Shown here: piece by piece, positions 27,672 to 37,174 of the stretch
Position numbering within the stretch: position 1 is the stretch's first letter
Layout of the letters: every line of letters starts with the position of its first letter
Program-made: the position numbers and the translations under genes
Source of the DNA: Thermoplasmatota archaeon
GTDB taxonomy: Archaea; Thermoplasmatota; E2; DHVEG-1
Reading direction: 5' to 3'
Length of the DNA: 40,726 nucleotides
Assembly: GCA_029762575.1 (NCBI GenBank)
Contig: JARVGL010000006.1
Location: 1-40,726 of the forward strand
Notes under the pieces: model-generated
What the model was told of the DNA's origin: nothing
Databases searched by the model: none
What the model saw: the letters and a program-made list of their open reading frames with translations, nothing else

Positions 27672-28118
27672 ATGGTACAATACTCCACGGATCTTGATCC
27701 AGATAAAACCGCAAAAGCATATGGATTCGAGCTGCATTGCTCTCCAAAAGATTCAAAAAATATCGCCCGAGCGCTTCGGGGTATGGAACTAGATTTGGCA
27801 AAAACATATCTAGAGGATATTATAGATCAAAAAAGAGCGCTCCCTGCAATCTTTCATAAGCGAAAGGTAGCACATAGAAGCGGAATAGGTCCTGGAACCT
27901 ACCCTCAAAAAGCAGCTAGATATATACTAAAGATACTCAAAAACGCCGAAAACAACGCAGAATATAAAGGATTTGATATTGAACATATGAGAATTGCTCA
28001 TATCACAACGTACCGAGGAAGAAAGACGAGAGGCGTTATGCCACGTGCTCAGGGACGTGCCACTGACTGGAATAAGAAAACCACTAATATTGAAATAATC
28101 ATCGAAGAGGTAGAGTAA
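27672..28118 (+). CDS. rpl22: Ribosomal protein uL22
   Basis: Archaeal L22 features: SGIGPGTYPQKAARYILKILKNAENNAEYKG; RGRKTRGVMPRAQGRA. Confidence 0.97.
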   Translation: MVQYSTDLDPDKTAKAYGFELHCSPKDSKNIARALRGMELDLAKTYLEDIIDQKRALPAIFHKRKVAHRSGIGPGTYPQKAARYILKILKNAENNAEYKGFDIEHMRIAHITTYRGRKTRGVMPRAQGRATDWNKKTTNIEIIIEEVE

Positions 28119-28996
28119 TGGCAGGCGAACGCAAATTCATCAGAGAAAGCACCAATAGGATACTCATCAAAGAATTTCTCATCAGAGAGGTTGAAGGTGC
28201 TGGTTTCGGCGGTATGACCATTCAAAGGACACCTATGGGAACTCGTATCAATATCATCGTCGAACGACCTGGTATGGTCATCGGCAAAGGTGGAAGTAAG
28301 ATAAAGGATATCACCTCTCAGATTAAAGACCGTTTTCATGTTGATAACCCCCAAATTGAGATTCAAGAAGCAGGATCACATGCAGCCTTAAATGCACAGA
28401 TCATGGCTGAGAAACTTGCGGAAGCCTTGGAGCGTGGATGGCATTTTCGGCGAGCAGGTCATTCAACCGTCCGTCGTATCATGTCCGCTGGCGCTAGAGG
28501 TTGCCAGATAGTAATCGCAGGAAAACTAACCGGAGCAAGACATCGTACAGAGAAATTCTCAGAAGGGCATATAAAATATTGTGGTGAGACCGCGAAACAA
28601 GTAATGGATCGGGGTTTTGCTGAGGCAAAACTCAAAGCCGGCGTTCTCGGTGTGAAAGTTGGTATCATGAAACCTGGTGTGCGATTACCTGATGAGATTC
28701 TAATTAAAGTCTTAGATAAGAAAAAAGAGGAGAAAACAAAACCCATAAAAGAGGAAAGGCAAGTGGAAAAGAAGGAAGCACCAAAAGAAGTGCAAGATAA
28801 AAAATCAGATGATATAAACAGACTTGCTGAACTCCCTGGTATTGGTCCATCAATTGTAAAGAAATTCAAAAAAGCTGGTGTCACCTCTTTAGACGAGGTC
28901 TATGCAATGAATGCCGAGGACCTTTCATCTATCGATGGTATTGGCATGAAAACAGCAGAAATCATCATTAGAGAACTTCGGAAAATCCTTGAATGA
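28118..28996 (+). CDS. rps3: Ribosomal protein uS3 with C-terminal helix-hairpin-helix extension
   Basis: KH domain VIGKGGSKIKDI; RGCQIVIAGKLTGARHRTEKFSEG; C-terminal LAELPGIGPSIVKKFKKAG...SSIDGIGMKTAEIIIREL. Confidence 0.96.
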   Translation: MAGERKFIRESTNRILIKEFLIREVEGAGFGGMTIQRTPMGTRINIIVERPGMVIGKGGSKIKDITSQIKDRFHVDNPQIEIQEAGSHAALNAQIMAEKLAEALERGWHFRRAGHSTVRRIMSAGARGCQIVIAGKLTGARHRTEKFSEGHIKYCGETAKQVMDRGFAEAKLKAGVLGVKVGIMKPGVRLPDEILIKVLDKKKEEKTKPIKEERQVEKKEAPKEVQDKKSDDINRLAELPGIGPSIVKKFKKAGVTSLDEVYAMNAEDLSSIDGIGMKTAEIIIRELRKILE

Positions 28997-29005
28997 GGGT
29001 AAAAA

Positions 29006-29215
29006 ATGGTCTTGAAAACAAAAGAGATAAGGGGATTTACTCCTCAAGAACGGCTTGGAAAGCTAGAAGAGTTGAAACGAGAACTCATGCATGAGCGTGG
29101 TGTTGCAGCAATGGGTGGTTCACCACCATCACCCGGAAGGATCAGACAACTACGAACATCAATTGCAAGAATATTGACGATCATGCGTGAGCAAGGAGAA
29201 ACAATAAATGAGTGA
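29006..29215 (+). CDS. rpl29: Ribosomal protein uL29
   Basis: [20 protein letters not shown]...[17 protein letters not shown]. Confidence 0.94.
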   Translation: MVLKTKEIRGFTPQERLGKLEELKRELMHERGVAAMGGSPPSPGRIRQLRTSIARILTIMREQGETINE

Positions 29216-29507
29216 GATATGCCCAAAGTGTGGTCTCCCTAAAGAGCTCTGTGTTTGCGAAGATATCGCAAGGGAACAACAAAAAATTGAAATCACCGTT
29301 GACAAAAGAAGGTATGGGAAAATGATGACGATTGTTGATGGGATAAACCCGAACGAACTGGACATCGATACCCTCATAACAAAACTTAAGAAGAAATGTG
29401 CCAGCGGTGGTACGATAAAGGACGGTCGAATAGAGCTGCAGGGCGACCATAGGACAAAGGTAAGAGAAACCCTTGAAGAAATGGGATTCATCGTAGAAGT
29501 ATCTTAA
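29208..29507 (+). CDS. Translation initiation factor aIF1/SUI1
   Basis: [49 protein letters not shown]. Confidence 0.95.
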   Translation: MSEICPKCGLPKELCVCEDIAREQQKIEITVDKRRYGKMMTIVDGINPNELDIDTLITKLKKKCASGGTIKDGRIELQGDHRTKVRETLEEMGFIVEVS

Positions 29508-29515
29508 GGATTACA

Positions 29516-29535
29516 AAAACGCATACATGCGTTTT
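29516..29535 (+). repeat. Perfect inverted repeat/hairpin AAAACGCAT-ac-ATGCGTTTT
   Basis: 9-bp perfect arms with a 2-nt spacer in the 48-bp gap between aIF1 and Rpp29. Confidence 0.85.
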
Positions 29536-29555
29536 CATCTTCAACGAGGAAGCTA

Positions 29556-29819
29556 ATGAGTAACATACCGCTCATCAAAGATGAGCTCATTGGATTGCAG
29601 GTGCGGATTTCGTCCTGTACGGATCCAACATGGGTCCAGATATCAGGCGTCATCATCAACGAGACAAAGAACACCTTCCTCATAGAAACCAAAGGTAAAG
29701 TCAAGTGCATCGGAAAGGATACCGCATCCTTTACCTTTGAAAGAAACGGAACAACAATAACTGTTTCAGGATCAAGTCTCCGGCATAGACCGGAAGAACG
29801 AGTAAAAAAAGCAAGGTGA
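29556..29819 (+). CDS. rnp1: Ribonuclease P protein component 1 (Rpp29)
   Basis: LIGLQVRISSCTDPTWVQISGVIINETKNTFLIET; synteny between SUI1 and S17. Confidence 0.92.
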   Translation: MSNIPLIKDELIGLQVRISSCTDPTWVQISGVIINETKNTFLIETKGKVKCIGKDTASFTFERNGTTITVSGSSLRHRPEERVKKAR

Positions 29820-29827
29820 AAAACCAT

Positions 29828-30166
29828 ATGGCTGAAAAAACAGACAAAACACGTAACATCGGGATTAATGTAACTCCCCCAGAAAAGACCTGTACTGATC
29901 AGTATTGTCCATTTCATGGGACATTATCAGTGAGAGGACACATTATCACGGGAGTTGTCTCATCAACAAAAATGCAACATTCAATTCTTGTTAAAAGAGA
30001 ATATACACAGATAGTTCCAAAATTCGAACGATATGAAAAACGGACATCGATATATCCTGCCCATTGCCCACCTTGTCTTAATGTTCAAGTCGGTGATAAG
30101 GTACGGATTGCCGAATGTCGCCCGTTAAGTAAGACGATTTCATTTGTAGCAATAGAAAAACTTTGA
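29828..30166 (+). CDS. rps17: Ribosomal protein uS17
   Basis: [33 protein letters not shown]...[31 protein letters not shown] at 29828 likely; the track starts at 29816. Confidence 0.96.
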   Translation: MAEKTDKTRNIGINVTPPEKTCTDQYCPFHGTLSVRGHIITGVVSSTKMQHSILVKREYTQIVPKFERYEKRTSIYPAHCPPCLNVQVGDKVRIAECRPLSKTISFVAIEKL

Positions 30167-30179
30167 TGGAGAAGATGAG

Positions 30180-30578
30180 ATGAAAGGCATTGCAGGTAGA
30201 CAGATGAGAGGGTTGCCAACAGGCGCCCGTCTGGAATGTATTGATAACACCGGCGCAAAAATTGTACAGATAGTGGCGACACCAAAGTTAAAAGGAACCC
30301 GCCGTCGATATCCTAAGGCAGGTGTCGGCGACATGGTCATCATCAGTGTAAAAAAAGGTGCACCGGATATGAGGCGGCAATTGTTAAAAGCAGTCATTGT
30401 TCGACAACGTCGACCATTCCGTCGTTCCGATGGTACCATGGTACAATTCGAGGATAATGCTGCAGTTATCGTTGCAGACAATGGAGATACCAAAGGGTCG
30501 ATGATCAAAGGTCCTGTGGCTTTAGAAGCTGCAGAACGATGGCCGCGGATAGCTGCGACTGCATCAACAATAGTTTGA
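30180..30578 (+). CDS. rpl14: Ribosomal protein uL14
   Basis: [45 protein letters not shown]. Confidence 0.97.
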   Translation: MKGIAGRQMRGLPTGARLECIDNTGAKIVQIVATPKLKGTRRRYPKAGVGDMVIISVKKGAPDMRRQLLKAVIVRQRRPFRRSDGTMVQFEDNAAVIVADNGDTKGSMIKGPVALEAAERWPRIAATASTIV

Positions 30579-30595
30579 GATAAGTGTGATTGAGT

Positions 30596-31294
30596 ATGAA
30601 ATCGATTAAAGCCCGTAAACAAAGGAAAGCTTTCTTCAATGCGCCTCTTCATCAGAAGCGAAAGCATATCTCTGCCCATCTAGAGGAAAACCTACTGCTG
30701 AAATATGATCGTCGACGGATGCCTGTTGTAAAAGGAGATACCGTTCGCGTCATGCGAGGCATGCACAAGGGACATGAAGATAAGGTAACCAAGGTCATTT
30801 TGAAGGATACCCTTGTCGAAGTTGAAGGTATCACCACGACAAAGGCTGATGGGAAAAAGGTTGCAAGACCGATTCATCCTAGTAATTTACTTATTATTAA
30901 ATTGAATTTAACAGATAAATGGCGAAGGAAGAACTTAGAAAAAGGGCTTTCTGATGAGAAAAAACGAGAGATAGAAACTGAAGCCAAGAAACAATTAAAA
31001 CAGATCGAAGAAGAACAACTGAAAGCTCAAGCGGAACTGGAAAAAGAAGAAAAAGAAGAGGAACCAACAGAGTCCCTTGAACCCTCACCAGAACAGGTTC
31101 CACCAAAGACCGCTGTTAAAGAAAAGAAGGAACCCGCAGAAGACAAAGCCGCTTCAACACCTGCGAAAAAACCAAAGAAAGAATCATCAGATAAGAAGAA
31201 ACCATCACCAGTGAAACAAAAGGAAAAGAAGGCAACGCCAAAAAAACCAGCGAAGCAGGGTGAATCTGACCAGGCAAAGGAGGAAAAAGCATGA
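30596..31294 (+). CDS. rpl24: Ribosomal protein uL24 with long Lys/Glu/Pro-rich C-terminal tail
   Basis: RKAFFNAPLHQKRKHISAHL; VKGDTVRVMRGMHKGHEDKVTKV; tail KEEKEEEPTESLEPSPEQ...KKPAKQGESDQAKEEKA. Confidence 0.95.
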   Translation: MKSIKARKQRKAFFNAPLHQKRKHISAHLEENLLLKYDRRRMPVVKGDTVRVMRGMHKGHEDKVTKVILKDTLVEVEGITTTKADGKKVARPIHPSNLLIIKLNLTDKWRRKNLEKGLSDEKKREIETEAKKQLKQIEEEQLKAQAELEKEEKEEEPTESLEPSPEQVPPKTAVKEKKEPAEDKAASTPAKKPKKESSDKKKPSPVKQKEKKATPKKPAKQGESDQAKEEKA

Positions 31295-32007
31295 CGAATC
31301 ATATGAAAAGGTTAAATGCACCACGAACACTGCGTTTGCATAGAAAAGAGAAGACATGGACCGTTCGGCCATCTCCAGGCCCTCATAAACGTACGGAATG
31401 CGTCCCTCTTGGAATCATAGTCCGGGATTATCTTTCATTATGCGATACATTACGTGAGGCAAAACATATTCTGAACAAGGGGGAAGTACTCATTGATGGT
31501 GTCCTTAGAAAGGACCATAAATTTCCCGTTGGATTGATGGATGTTATCACTATTCCAACGATAAAGAAACACTATCGTATGGTCTATGATCAACGTGGAA
31601 AGCTGACCCTTGTCACTATTTCATCTGCGGAATCTGAATGGAAGTTACGCAGAATTGAAAAGAAAAGTATCCTACCTGGAAAGAAAATCCAGTTGAATTT
31701 TCATGATGGATCCTGTCTTCTCGTTAAAAAAGATGAGTATCACTCAGGAGATGTATTGAAGATATCTTTCCAAGAAAGAAACATTACCGATGTCTATCCT
31801 CGCAACAAAGGAGCAATCGCTCTTATCACCGGTGGTTCTCATATAGGGGAATTGGCAACAATCACGGATATTGAGATTATTGCCTCATCAAAACCGAATC
31901 TTGCGTTGATGAAAGGAACCCTTGATTTTACCACATTGGAGACGTATGTTTTTCCCGTGGGAAAAACAAAACCTGTCATAGCTCTTCCTGAGGTGAGAAT
32001 CCAATGA
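31291..32007 (+). CDS. rps4e: Ribosomal protein eS4
   Basis: NHMKRLNAPRTLRLHRKEKTWTVRPSPGPHKRTECVPLGIIVRDYL. Confidence 0.97.
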   Translation: MTNHMKRLNAPRTLRLHRKEKTWTVRPSPGPHKRTECVPLGIIVRDYLSLCDTLREAKHILNKGEVLIDGVLRKDHKFPVGLMDVITIPTIKKHYRMVYDQRGKLTLVTISSAESEWKLRRIEKKSILPGKKIQLNFHDGSCLLVKKDEYHSGDVLKISFQERNITDVYPRNKGAIALITGGSHIGELATITDIEIIASSKPNLALMKGTLDFTTLETYVFPVGKTKPVIALPEVRIQ

Positions 32008-32558
32008 TTGTGAAAAAGGAGACACGAAAAAAGGGGAAAACTGTGAAGATTAACCCTATGACAAAACCTCGCATTGAGAAGGTTACTGTAAATATTGGTG
32101 TCGGTGAAGCAGGAGAACGCCTGGAAAAAGCACAAACAGTGTTACAGCAGGTCACACATAATGCACCGATCCAAACATTATCAAAGACTACGAATAAGGA
32201 CTTAGGTCTCCGGCTACGAATGCCAATTGGCTGCAAAGTCACCTTACGGGGAAAGGATGCGCATGATTTTCTTATCAGAGCCTTTGAAACCCGTGAGAAT
32301 AGAATAGCGGATTATGCATTCGATGATCAGGGGAACATGTCCTTTGGCATCCCGGATCATACTTTGTTTAAGGATCAAAAATATAATCCAGATATCGGGA
32401 TCTTTGGTATGGATGTCTGTATCACCATGGAGAAACCAGGGTATCGTATCAAACGCAGACGTATCCAACGAAGAAAGATCCATCAGAACCATATGTTGGA
32501 TAAAAATGAAACAATACATTTTTTCACTGAGACCTTTAAACTGGAGGTTGTGAAATGA
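32004..32558 (+). CDS. rpl5: Ribosomal protein uL5
   Basis: [54 protein letters not shown]. Confidence 0.97.
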   Translation: MIVKKETRKKGKTVKINPMTKPRIEKVTVNIGVGEAGERLEKAQTVLQQVTHNAPIQTLSKTTNKDLGLRLRMPIGCKVTLRGKDAHDFLIRAFETRENRIADYAFDDQGNMSFGIPDHTLFKDQKYNPDIGIFGMDVCITMEKPGYRIKRRRIQRRKIHQNHMLDKNETIHFFTETFKLEVVK

Positions 32559-32710
32559 AGATTAAGGAACGAAAAAAAGAGTACGGACGAGTACATGGTT
32601 GTGAGCGATGTGGACGGAAACGTGGACTCATTAGAGCATATGGTTTACATATTTGCAGACAGTGTTTCAGAGAGAAAGCAGAAGACCTTGGGTTTAAGAA
32701 ATATTCTTAG
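32555..32710 (+). CDS. rps14: Ribosomal protein uS14 (zinc-binding, 51 aa)
   Basis: Translated manually: [51 protein letters not shown]. CxxC...CxxC; absent from the ORF track. Confidence 0.97.
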   Translation: MKIKERKKEYGRVHGCERCGRKRGLIRAYGLHICRQCFREKAEDLGFKKYS

Positions 32711-32728
32711 AGGAGACGTGAACACGAC

Positions 32729-33118
32729 ATGTTAAATGATCCATTGGCAAATGCATTATCTATGATTAAGAATGCTGAACTTCGTGGGAAAGGGATCTGT
32801 CAAATCCAGCCATCATCAAAATTGATCGGTGGCGTCCTAGACCTATTAAAGGAAAAAGGCTACATTGAAGGATTCGAATTCATTGATGATGGAAAAGCAG
32901 GAATCTTCAAAGTTGAGCTCACTGGTGCTATAAACAATTGTGGTGTGATAAAGCCAAGGTATCCCATTAAACGTGATGAACTTGAGAAATGGGAATCTCG
33001 GTATCTTCCTGCACGGCATTTTGGTTTACTGATCCTTACAACAACGAAAGGTATCATCTCACATGAAGAAGCAAAGAAACAAGGAATCGGCGGAAAGGTC
33101 CTAGCATATGTATATTAG
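32729..33118 (+). CDS. rps8: Ribosomal protein uS8
   Basis: [28 protein letters not shown]. Confidence 0.97.
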   Translation: MLNDPLANALSMIKNAELRGKGICQIQPSSKLIGGVLDLLKEKGYIEGFEFIDDGKAGIFKVELTGAINNCGVIKPRYPIKRDELEKWESRYLPARHFGLLILTTTKGIISHEEAKKQGIGGKVLAYVY

Positions 33119-33130
33119 AGGTGAAAAACA

Positions 33131-33676
33131 ATGGTAAAGATAGCTGATATCAAAGAGGAGATCCCTATTCCTGATGGTGTACAAGTTCATTTTGAAACGA
33201 ATCAGCTCACGGTCAAAGGTAAGAAAGGAGAACTTACCCGTGAGTTTTCCCATCCGAAGATCACTGTTTCGATCGAGGAGCAGGGTATTTTGATCCATTG
33301 CAAGCAACCACGAAGAAAACAAAAGGCTCTTGTTGGAACGTTTATAGCACATATGAAGAATATGATGAAAGGGGTCACAACAGGTTTTGAATATCATATG
33401 AAGACCGTATATTCTCATTTCCCCATCAAAACAAGTGTCGAAGGTACTTCGTTTGTCATACAGAATTTTCTCGGTGAGCGGTCACCGCGAAAAGCAGACA
33501 TTCTACCGGGCATCACCGTGGATATTTCCGGGGAACATATCATCGTCAAAGGTATCGATAAGGAAAAAGTGGGACAGACCGTTGCTAACATTGAAAGGGC
33601 TGCAGCGGTAAAACGGCGAGATATCCGTGTATTCCAAGATGGTGTCTATCGTATAAGTAAAGGAGGTGGCAGTTAA
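33131..33676 (+). CDS. rpl6: Ribosomal protein uL6
   Basis: LTVKGKKGELTREFSHPKI; syntenic. Confidence 0.96.
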   Translation: MVKIADIKEEIPIPDGVQVHFETNQLTVKGKKGELTREFSHPKITVSIEEQGILIHCKQPRRKQKALVGTFIAHMKNMMKGVTTGFEYHMKTVYSHFPIKTSVEGTSFVIQNFLGERSPRKADILPGITVDISGEHIIVKGIDKEKVGQTVANIERAAAVKRRDIRVFQDGVYRISKGGGS

Positions 33677-34422
33677 TGGCTAAAGACGACATCATTCAAA
33701 ATCTCACATCCTTAAAAGGAATTGGTCAAGCAAAAGCAGAAGCTTTGGTCAATGAAGGATATGACACCATCAAAAAGATCCAATCCGCTTCAATTGATGA
33801 ACTAACAAAAGTTAAAGGGATCAATGAGAACGTTGCCAGATCCTTACAATCCCAGCTCTCTACAAAAACCTCAGTATCTAAAAATGAAGAGAAGAAATCA
33901 ACAGAGACCAAAGAAAAGAAACCGGTTAAAAGACCTGTTGCTTCGAAACCTCCAAAAAAATTAAAGAGCGAACCTGTGGAACCTGAGACCACCGATATCG
34001 ATGAAACGAAAGAGGACATATATGTTGCAAAAAAGAAACCAAAGCTTTCCGATGATCTAAAGAAACATCTTTCACTGCGTAAGGATATTAAGAAACGGAC
34101 ACCGGAATTCCTCCGAGAAGAGTGGTTCCGATATAAGCGTATCCCAAAGAACTGGCGACGTCCTGATGGGATCACTTCAAAGATGCGCAGACATTACAAA
34201 TATCGTCCCAGCGTCGTTCGTGTTGGTTTTCGCGGACCTAAGAAGACCCGGGGATTACATGCTTCAGGATTCAAAGAGATCCTTGTATATCGAGCATCAG
34301 ATCTTGAATCCTTAAATCCAGAGACGCAGGCCGCCCGTATCGGTGGGTCTGTTGGAACAAAGAAGAGACTTGAAATAGAAAAGAAGGCCAAAGAGTTAGA
34401 CATTCGACTGCTCAATAAATGA
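33676..34422 (+). CDS. rpl32e: Ribosomal protein eL32 with N-terminal helix-hairpin-helix extension
   Basis: N-terminal LTSLKGIGQAKAEALVNEGYDTIKKIQSASIDELTKVKGINENVARSL; C-terminal WRRPDGITSKMRRHYKYRPSVVRVGFRGPKKTRGLHASGFKEILVY. Confidence 0.96.
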   Translation: MAKDDIIQNLTSLKGIGQAKAEALVNEGYDTIKKIQSASIDELTKVKGINENVARSLQSQLSTKTSVSKNEEKKSTETKEKKPVKRPVASKPPKKLKSEPVEPETTDIDETKEDIYVAKKKPKLSDDLKKHLSLRKDIKKRTPEFLREEWFRYKRIPKNWRRPDGITSKMRRHYKYRPSVVRVGFRGPKKTRGLHASGFKEILVYRASDLESLNPETQAARIGGSVGTKKRLEIEKKAKELDIRLLNK

Positions 34423-34898
34423 TGAGGGGAAAAACCATGACAGATTTAAGAAATCAACGAAGAATGGCGGCATCACTGCTGAAATGCGGTGTACATCGTG
34501 TCTGGATGGACCATGATCGGCTGGATGAGATCGCTCGTGCCGTTACCAAGGATGATATTCGTATCCTTATCAATGGAAAGGCGATCAGAGCTCGGCAGAA
34601 ACAAGGTATTTCATCAGGGAGAAAGAAATATCTAAGTGCGCAAAAGGAAAAAGGAAGACGAAAAGGCCTTGGGTCTCGAAAAGGATCGAAATTCGCACGA
34701 TTTCCAAGAAAGAGACGATGGATCCAGACCATTCGACCTATCCGTGCATATCTCTGTGAACTTCGAGAGAATGGAACAATCACCCCTTCAGTGTATCGTC
34801 ATTATTATCTACAGGCAAAAGGCGGAGTATTCAGAAATAAACGACATTTGAAATCCCATTTACTCAATGATGGTATATTAAAGGAGGAAGCAACATGA
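34419..34898 (+). CDS. rpl19e: Ribosomal protein eL19
   Basis: TDLRNQRRMAASLLKCGVHRVWMDHDRLDEIARAVTKDDIR; GRRKGLGSRKGSK. Confidence 0.97.
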   Translation: MMRGKTMTDLRNQRRMAASLLKCGVHRVWMDHDRLDEIARAVTKDDIRILINGKAIRARQKQGISSGRKKYLSAQKEKGRRKGLGSRKGSKFARFPRKRRWIQTIRPIRAYLCELRENGTITPSVYRHYYLQAKGGVFRNKRHLKSHLLNDGILKEEAT

Positions 34899-35401
34899 GC
34901 CAGGGTCCAAGGTATCATCTTAAACCACGTCGACGCCGAGAAGGAAAGACGGATTATCGGATGCGTCTAGCACTTCTAAAATCAGGGAAGCCTCGTATCG
35001 TTGTGAGACGATCATTGAATAATATCAGGGTTCAGGTCATTAATTATTCAGAACAGGGCGATATCGTTGTTGCCTCTGCGATGGGTAGCGACCTTGTAAA
35101 ATCATATCACTGGAAACATTCCATGAAAACGACCTCTGCAGCCTATTTAACAGGTATTCTTGCAGGTAAACGGGCTAAGGATGCGGGGATCACAGAAGGA
35201 GTCTTAGATATCGGTAGACAGGTTCCAACAAAGGGATCGAAGGTTTTTGCTGCTCTTCAAGGAGTCCTTGATGCAGGTATCGATATTCCTCATAGCTCTG
35301 AGAAACTACCTAGCAAGGAACGGATACTAGGGAAACACCTTGATGATTCAATTGAAAAGGATGTTACATCGATGAAAGAAAAGATCATTGGGGGGAAATA
35401 A
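34895..35401 (+). CDS. rpl18: Ribosomal protein uL18
   Basis: [38 protein letters not shown]. Confidence 0.97.
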   Translation: MSQGPRYHLKPRRRREGKTDYRMRLALLKSGKPRIVVRRSLNNIRVQVINYSEQGDIVVASAMGSDLVKSYHWKHSMKTTSAAYLTGILAGKRAKDAGITEGVLDIGRQVPTKGSKVFAALQGVLDAGIDIPHSSEKLPSKERILGKHLDDSIEKDVTSMKEKIIGGK

Positions 35402-36150
35402 TGGCAGCAACACGGAGACAATCCAGACGAGGATCACCACGGCAAGCTAGAGAGAAACGACCAGCGCCAACATGGAACCCAAAAACCAAATTAGGGAAAC
35501 TTGTAGCTGGTGGAACAATAACCACCATGCATGATGCATTGGCTAGCGGTTTACCGTTACGTGAACCAGAGATCGTTGATATTCTTCTTCCAGATGTTGA
35601 AGATGAGGTCCTTGATGTGAACATGGTACAGCGAATGACCGATTCAGGGAGACGAGTGAAATTCGTCATCACTGTTGTCGTGGGGAACGGAGATGGATTC
35701 GTTGGTCTTGGTCAAGCTAAGGGAAAAGAGGTTGGTGCAAGTATTCGAAAGGCCATTGATACCGCAAAGATTCATTTACTTGAGATTCGTCGAGGATGTG
35801 GGTCATGGGAATGTGGTTGTGGTAAACCTCATACCGTCCCATTCGCTATCACTGGTAAAAGTGGATCTGTTGAAGTCACGTTGAAACCATCTCCACAAGG
35901 TATCGGCCTTGCGACAGGTGATGTTGCAAAAAAGATACTTAAACTTGCAGGGGTAAAGGATTGTTGGGCATTCACTGATGGGCAAACAAAGACAACAGTG
36001 AATTATGCAAAAGCTGTTTTCAATGCGTTACAGAAGAATACGGAGATGCGGATGATGCCATATGATGTTCAGCATATCGGTATTATCTCTGGAGCTACTG
36101 AACTTGCTAATGCAGAAGAACCTAAAGATATGATAGAGGAGGCGTCGTAG
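35401..36150 (+). CDS. rps5: Ribosomal protein uS5
   Basis: [51 protein letters not shown]. Confidence 0.97.
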   Translation: MAATRRQSRRGSPRQAREKRPAPTWNPKTKLGKLVAGGTITTMHDALASGLPLREPEIVDILLPDVEDEVLDVNMVQRMTDSGRRVKFVITVVVGNGDGFVGLGQAKGKEVGASIRKAIDTAKIHLLEIRRGCGSWECGCGKPHTVPFAITGKSGSVEVTLKPSPQGIGLATGDVAKKILKLAGVKDCWAFTDGQTKTTVNYAKAVFNALQKNTEMRMMPYDVQHIGIISGATELANAEEPKDMIEEAS

Positions 36151-36152
36151 AA

Positions 36153-36617
36153 ATGGTATATGCAGTAATTCGTGTACGTGGAACGGTGAACATCAAACCA
36201 TCCATAAAGAAAACGTTAGAGTTATTGAATCTCACACGTGCTAATCATTGTGTCCTTGTTGATGAGAACAAAAGTGCAAAAGGCATGCTTCAGATAGCAA
36301 AAGATTATGTCACCTGGGGAGAGATCGATCTGGAAACGCTAAGTAAACTTCTAGAGGCGCGGGGTCGATTAATAGGTGATAAACCATTGACCGATGTCTA
36401 TGTTCAATCAGCTACATCCTTTAAGACGATGGATGCAATGGCTAAAGCCATTATCGATAAAAAATTCATCTATAAGGAACTCCCTGAGGTCAAACCGATC
36501 TTTCGATTGAACCCACCAGTTAAAGGATTCGAAGGTATCAAAAGGTCATTTGTCAATAAAGGTGCACTTGGCTATCGTGGTAACGAGATCAATCATATTC
36601 TTGAAAGGATGCTTTAA
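36153..36617 (+). CDS. rpl30: Ribosomal protein uL30
   Basis: AVIRVRGTVNIKPSIKKTLELLNLTRANHCVLVDE. Confidence 0.96.
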   Translation: MVYAVIRVRGTVNIKPSIKKTLELLNLTRANHCVLVDENKSAKGMLQIAKDYVTWGEIDLETLSKLLEARGRLIGDKPLTDVYVQSATSFKTMDAMAKAIIDKKFIYKELPEVKPIFRLNPPVKGFEGIKRSFVNKGALGYRGNEINHILERML

Positions 36618-36690
36618 TGAGATGTTAATTATTTCAAAATATTTTTAAATAAGAATGGATTTAATGTATTCAAGAGGGGAGTAAGAAACA

Positions 36691-36894
36691 ATGGAGGAAA
36701 CCCTATACAATATTGAGATCCACCGAGGCTCTGACGTATTCGTTGGAAAGATCTTTTCCGATGCAGATGGAATGAAGGAATTCCGTAGTCGCTATTTAGA
36801 CCAGCTCTTACGGGATATCACCATTGATATGCAGTTGGCGCTTGAGGAATTCCAAAATAGACAACCTGAACTCACGGATACATTCACCGAATAA
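36691..36894 (+). CDS. 67-aa acidic hypothetical protein
   Basis: ORF MEETLYNIEIHRGSDVFVGKIFSDADGMKEFRSRYLDQLLRDITIDMQLALEEFQNRQPELTDTFTE with upstream TATA-like tatttttaaataag. Confidence 0.5.
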   Translation: MEETLYNIEIHRGSDVFVGKIFSDADGMKEFRSRYLDQLLRDITIDMQLALEEFQNRQPELTDTFTE

Positions 36895-36909
36895 CAGATA
36901 GCTGAAAGA

Positions 36910-36929
36910 GGAACCTTTTTAAATGTTCC
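36910..36929. promoter_or_regulatory. Dyad GGAAC-ctttttaaat-GTTCC spanning the putative rpoK TATA box
   Basis: Perfect 5-bp arms flanking tttttaaat. Confidence 0.35.
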
Positions 36930-36972
36930 GTATATTTGGGCTTCTACAATGAACGATATGTAGGCTGATACC

Positions 36973-37158
36973 TTGAAATACACACGATATGAAAAAGCGC
37001 GGATCATTGGTGCACGGGCGTTGCAGATCTCAATGGGTGCCCCATCACTGATACCTATCCCCAAAGATGTCATTTTCCCTATTGACATCGCTATGCTTGA
37101 ATTCAAGGAAGACGCCATCCCAATAACAGTTAAACGAACAGAGAGCAAAGATGCATGA
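36973..37158 (+). CDS. rpoK: DNA-directed RNA polymerase subunit K (Rpb6/omega homologue)
   Basis: [55 protein letters not shown] start. Confidence 0.96.
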   Translation: MKYTRYEKARIIGARALQISMGAPSLIPIPKDVIFPIDIAMLEFKEDAIPITVKRTESKDA

Positions 37159-37174
37159 AGTAAGAGGAGCGAAT

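Noticed and set aside
30140-30679. 179-aa minus-strand ORF across L14
   Set aside because: Antisense shadow spanning the L14/L24 starts; no family resemblance.
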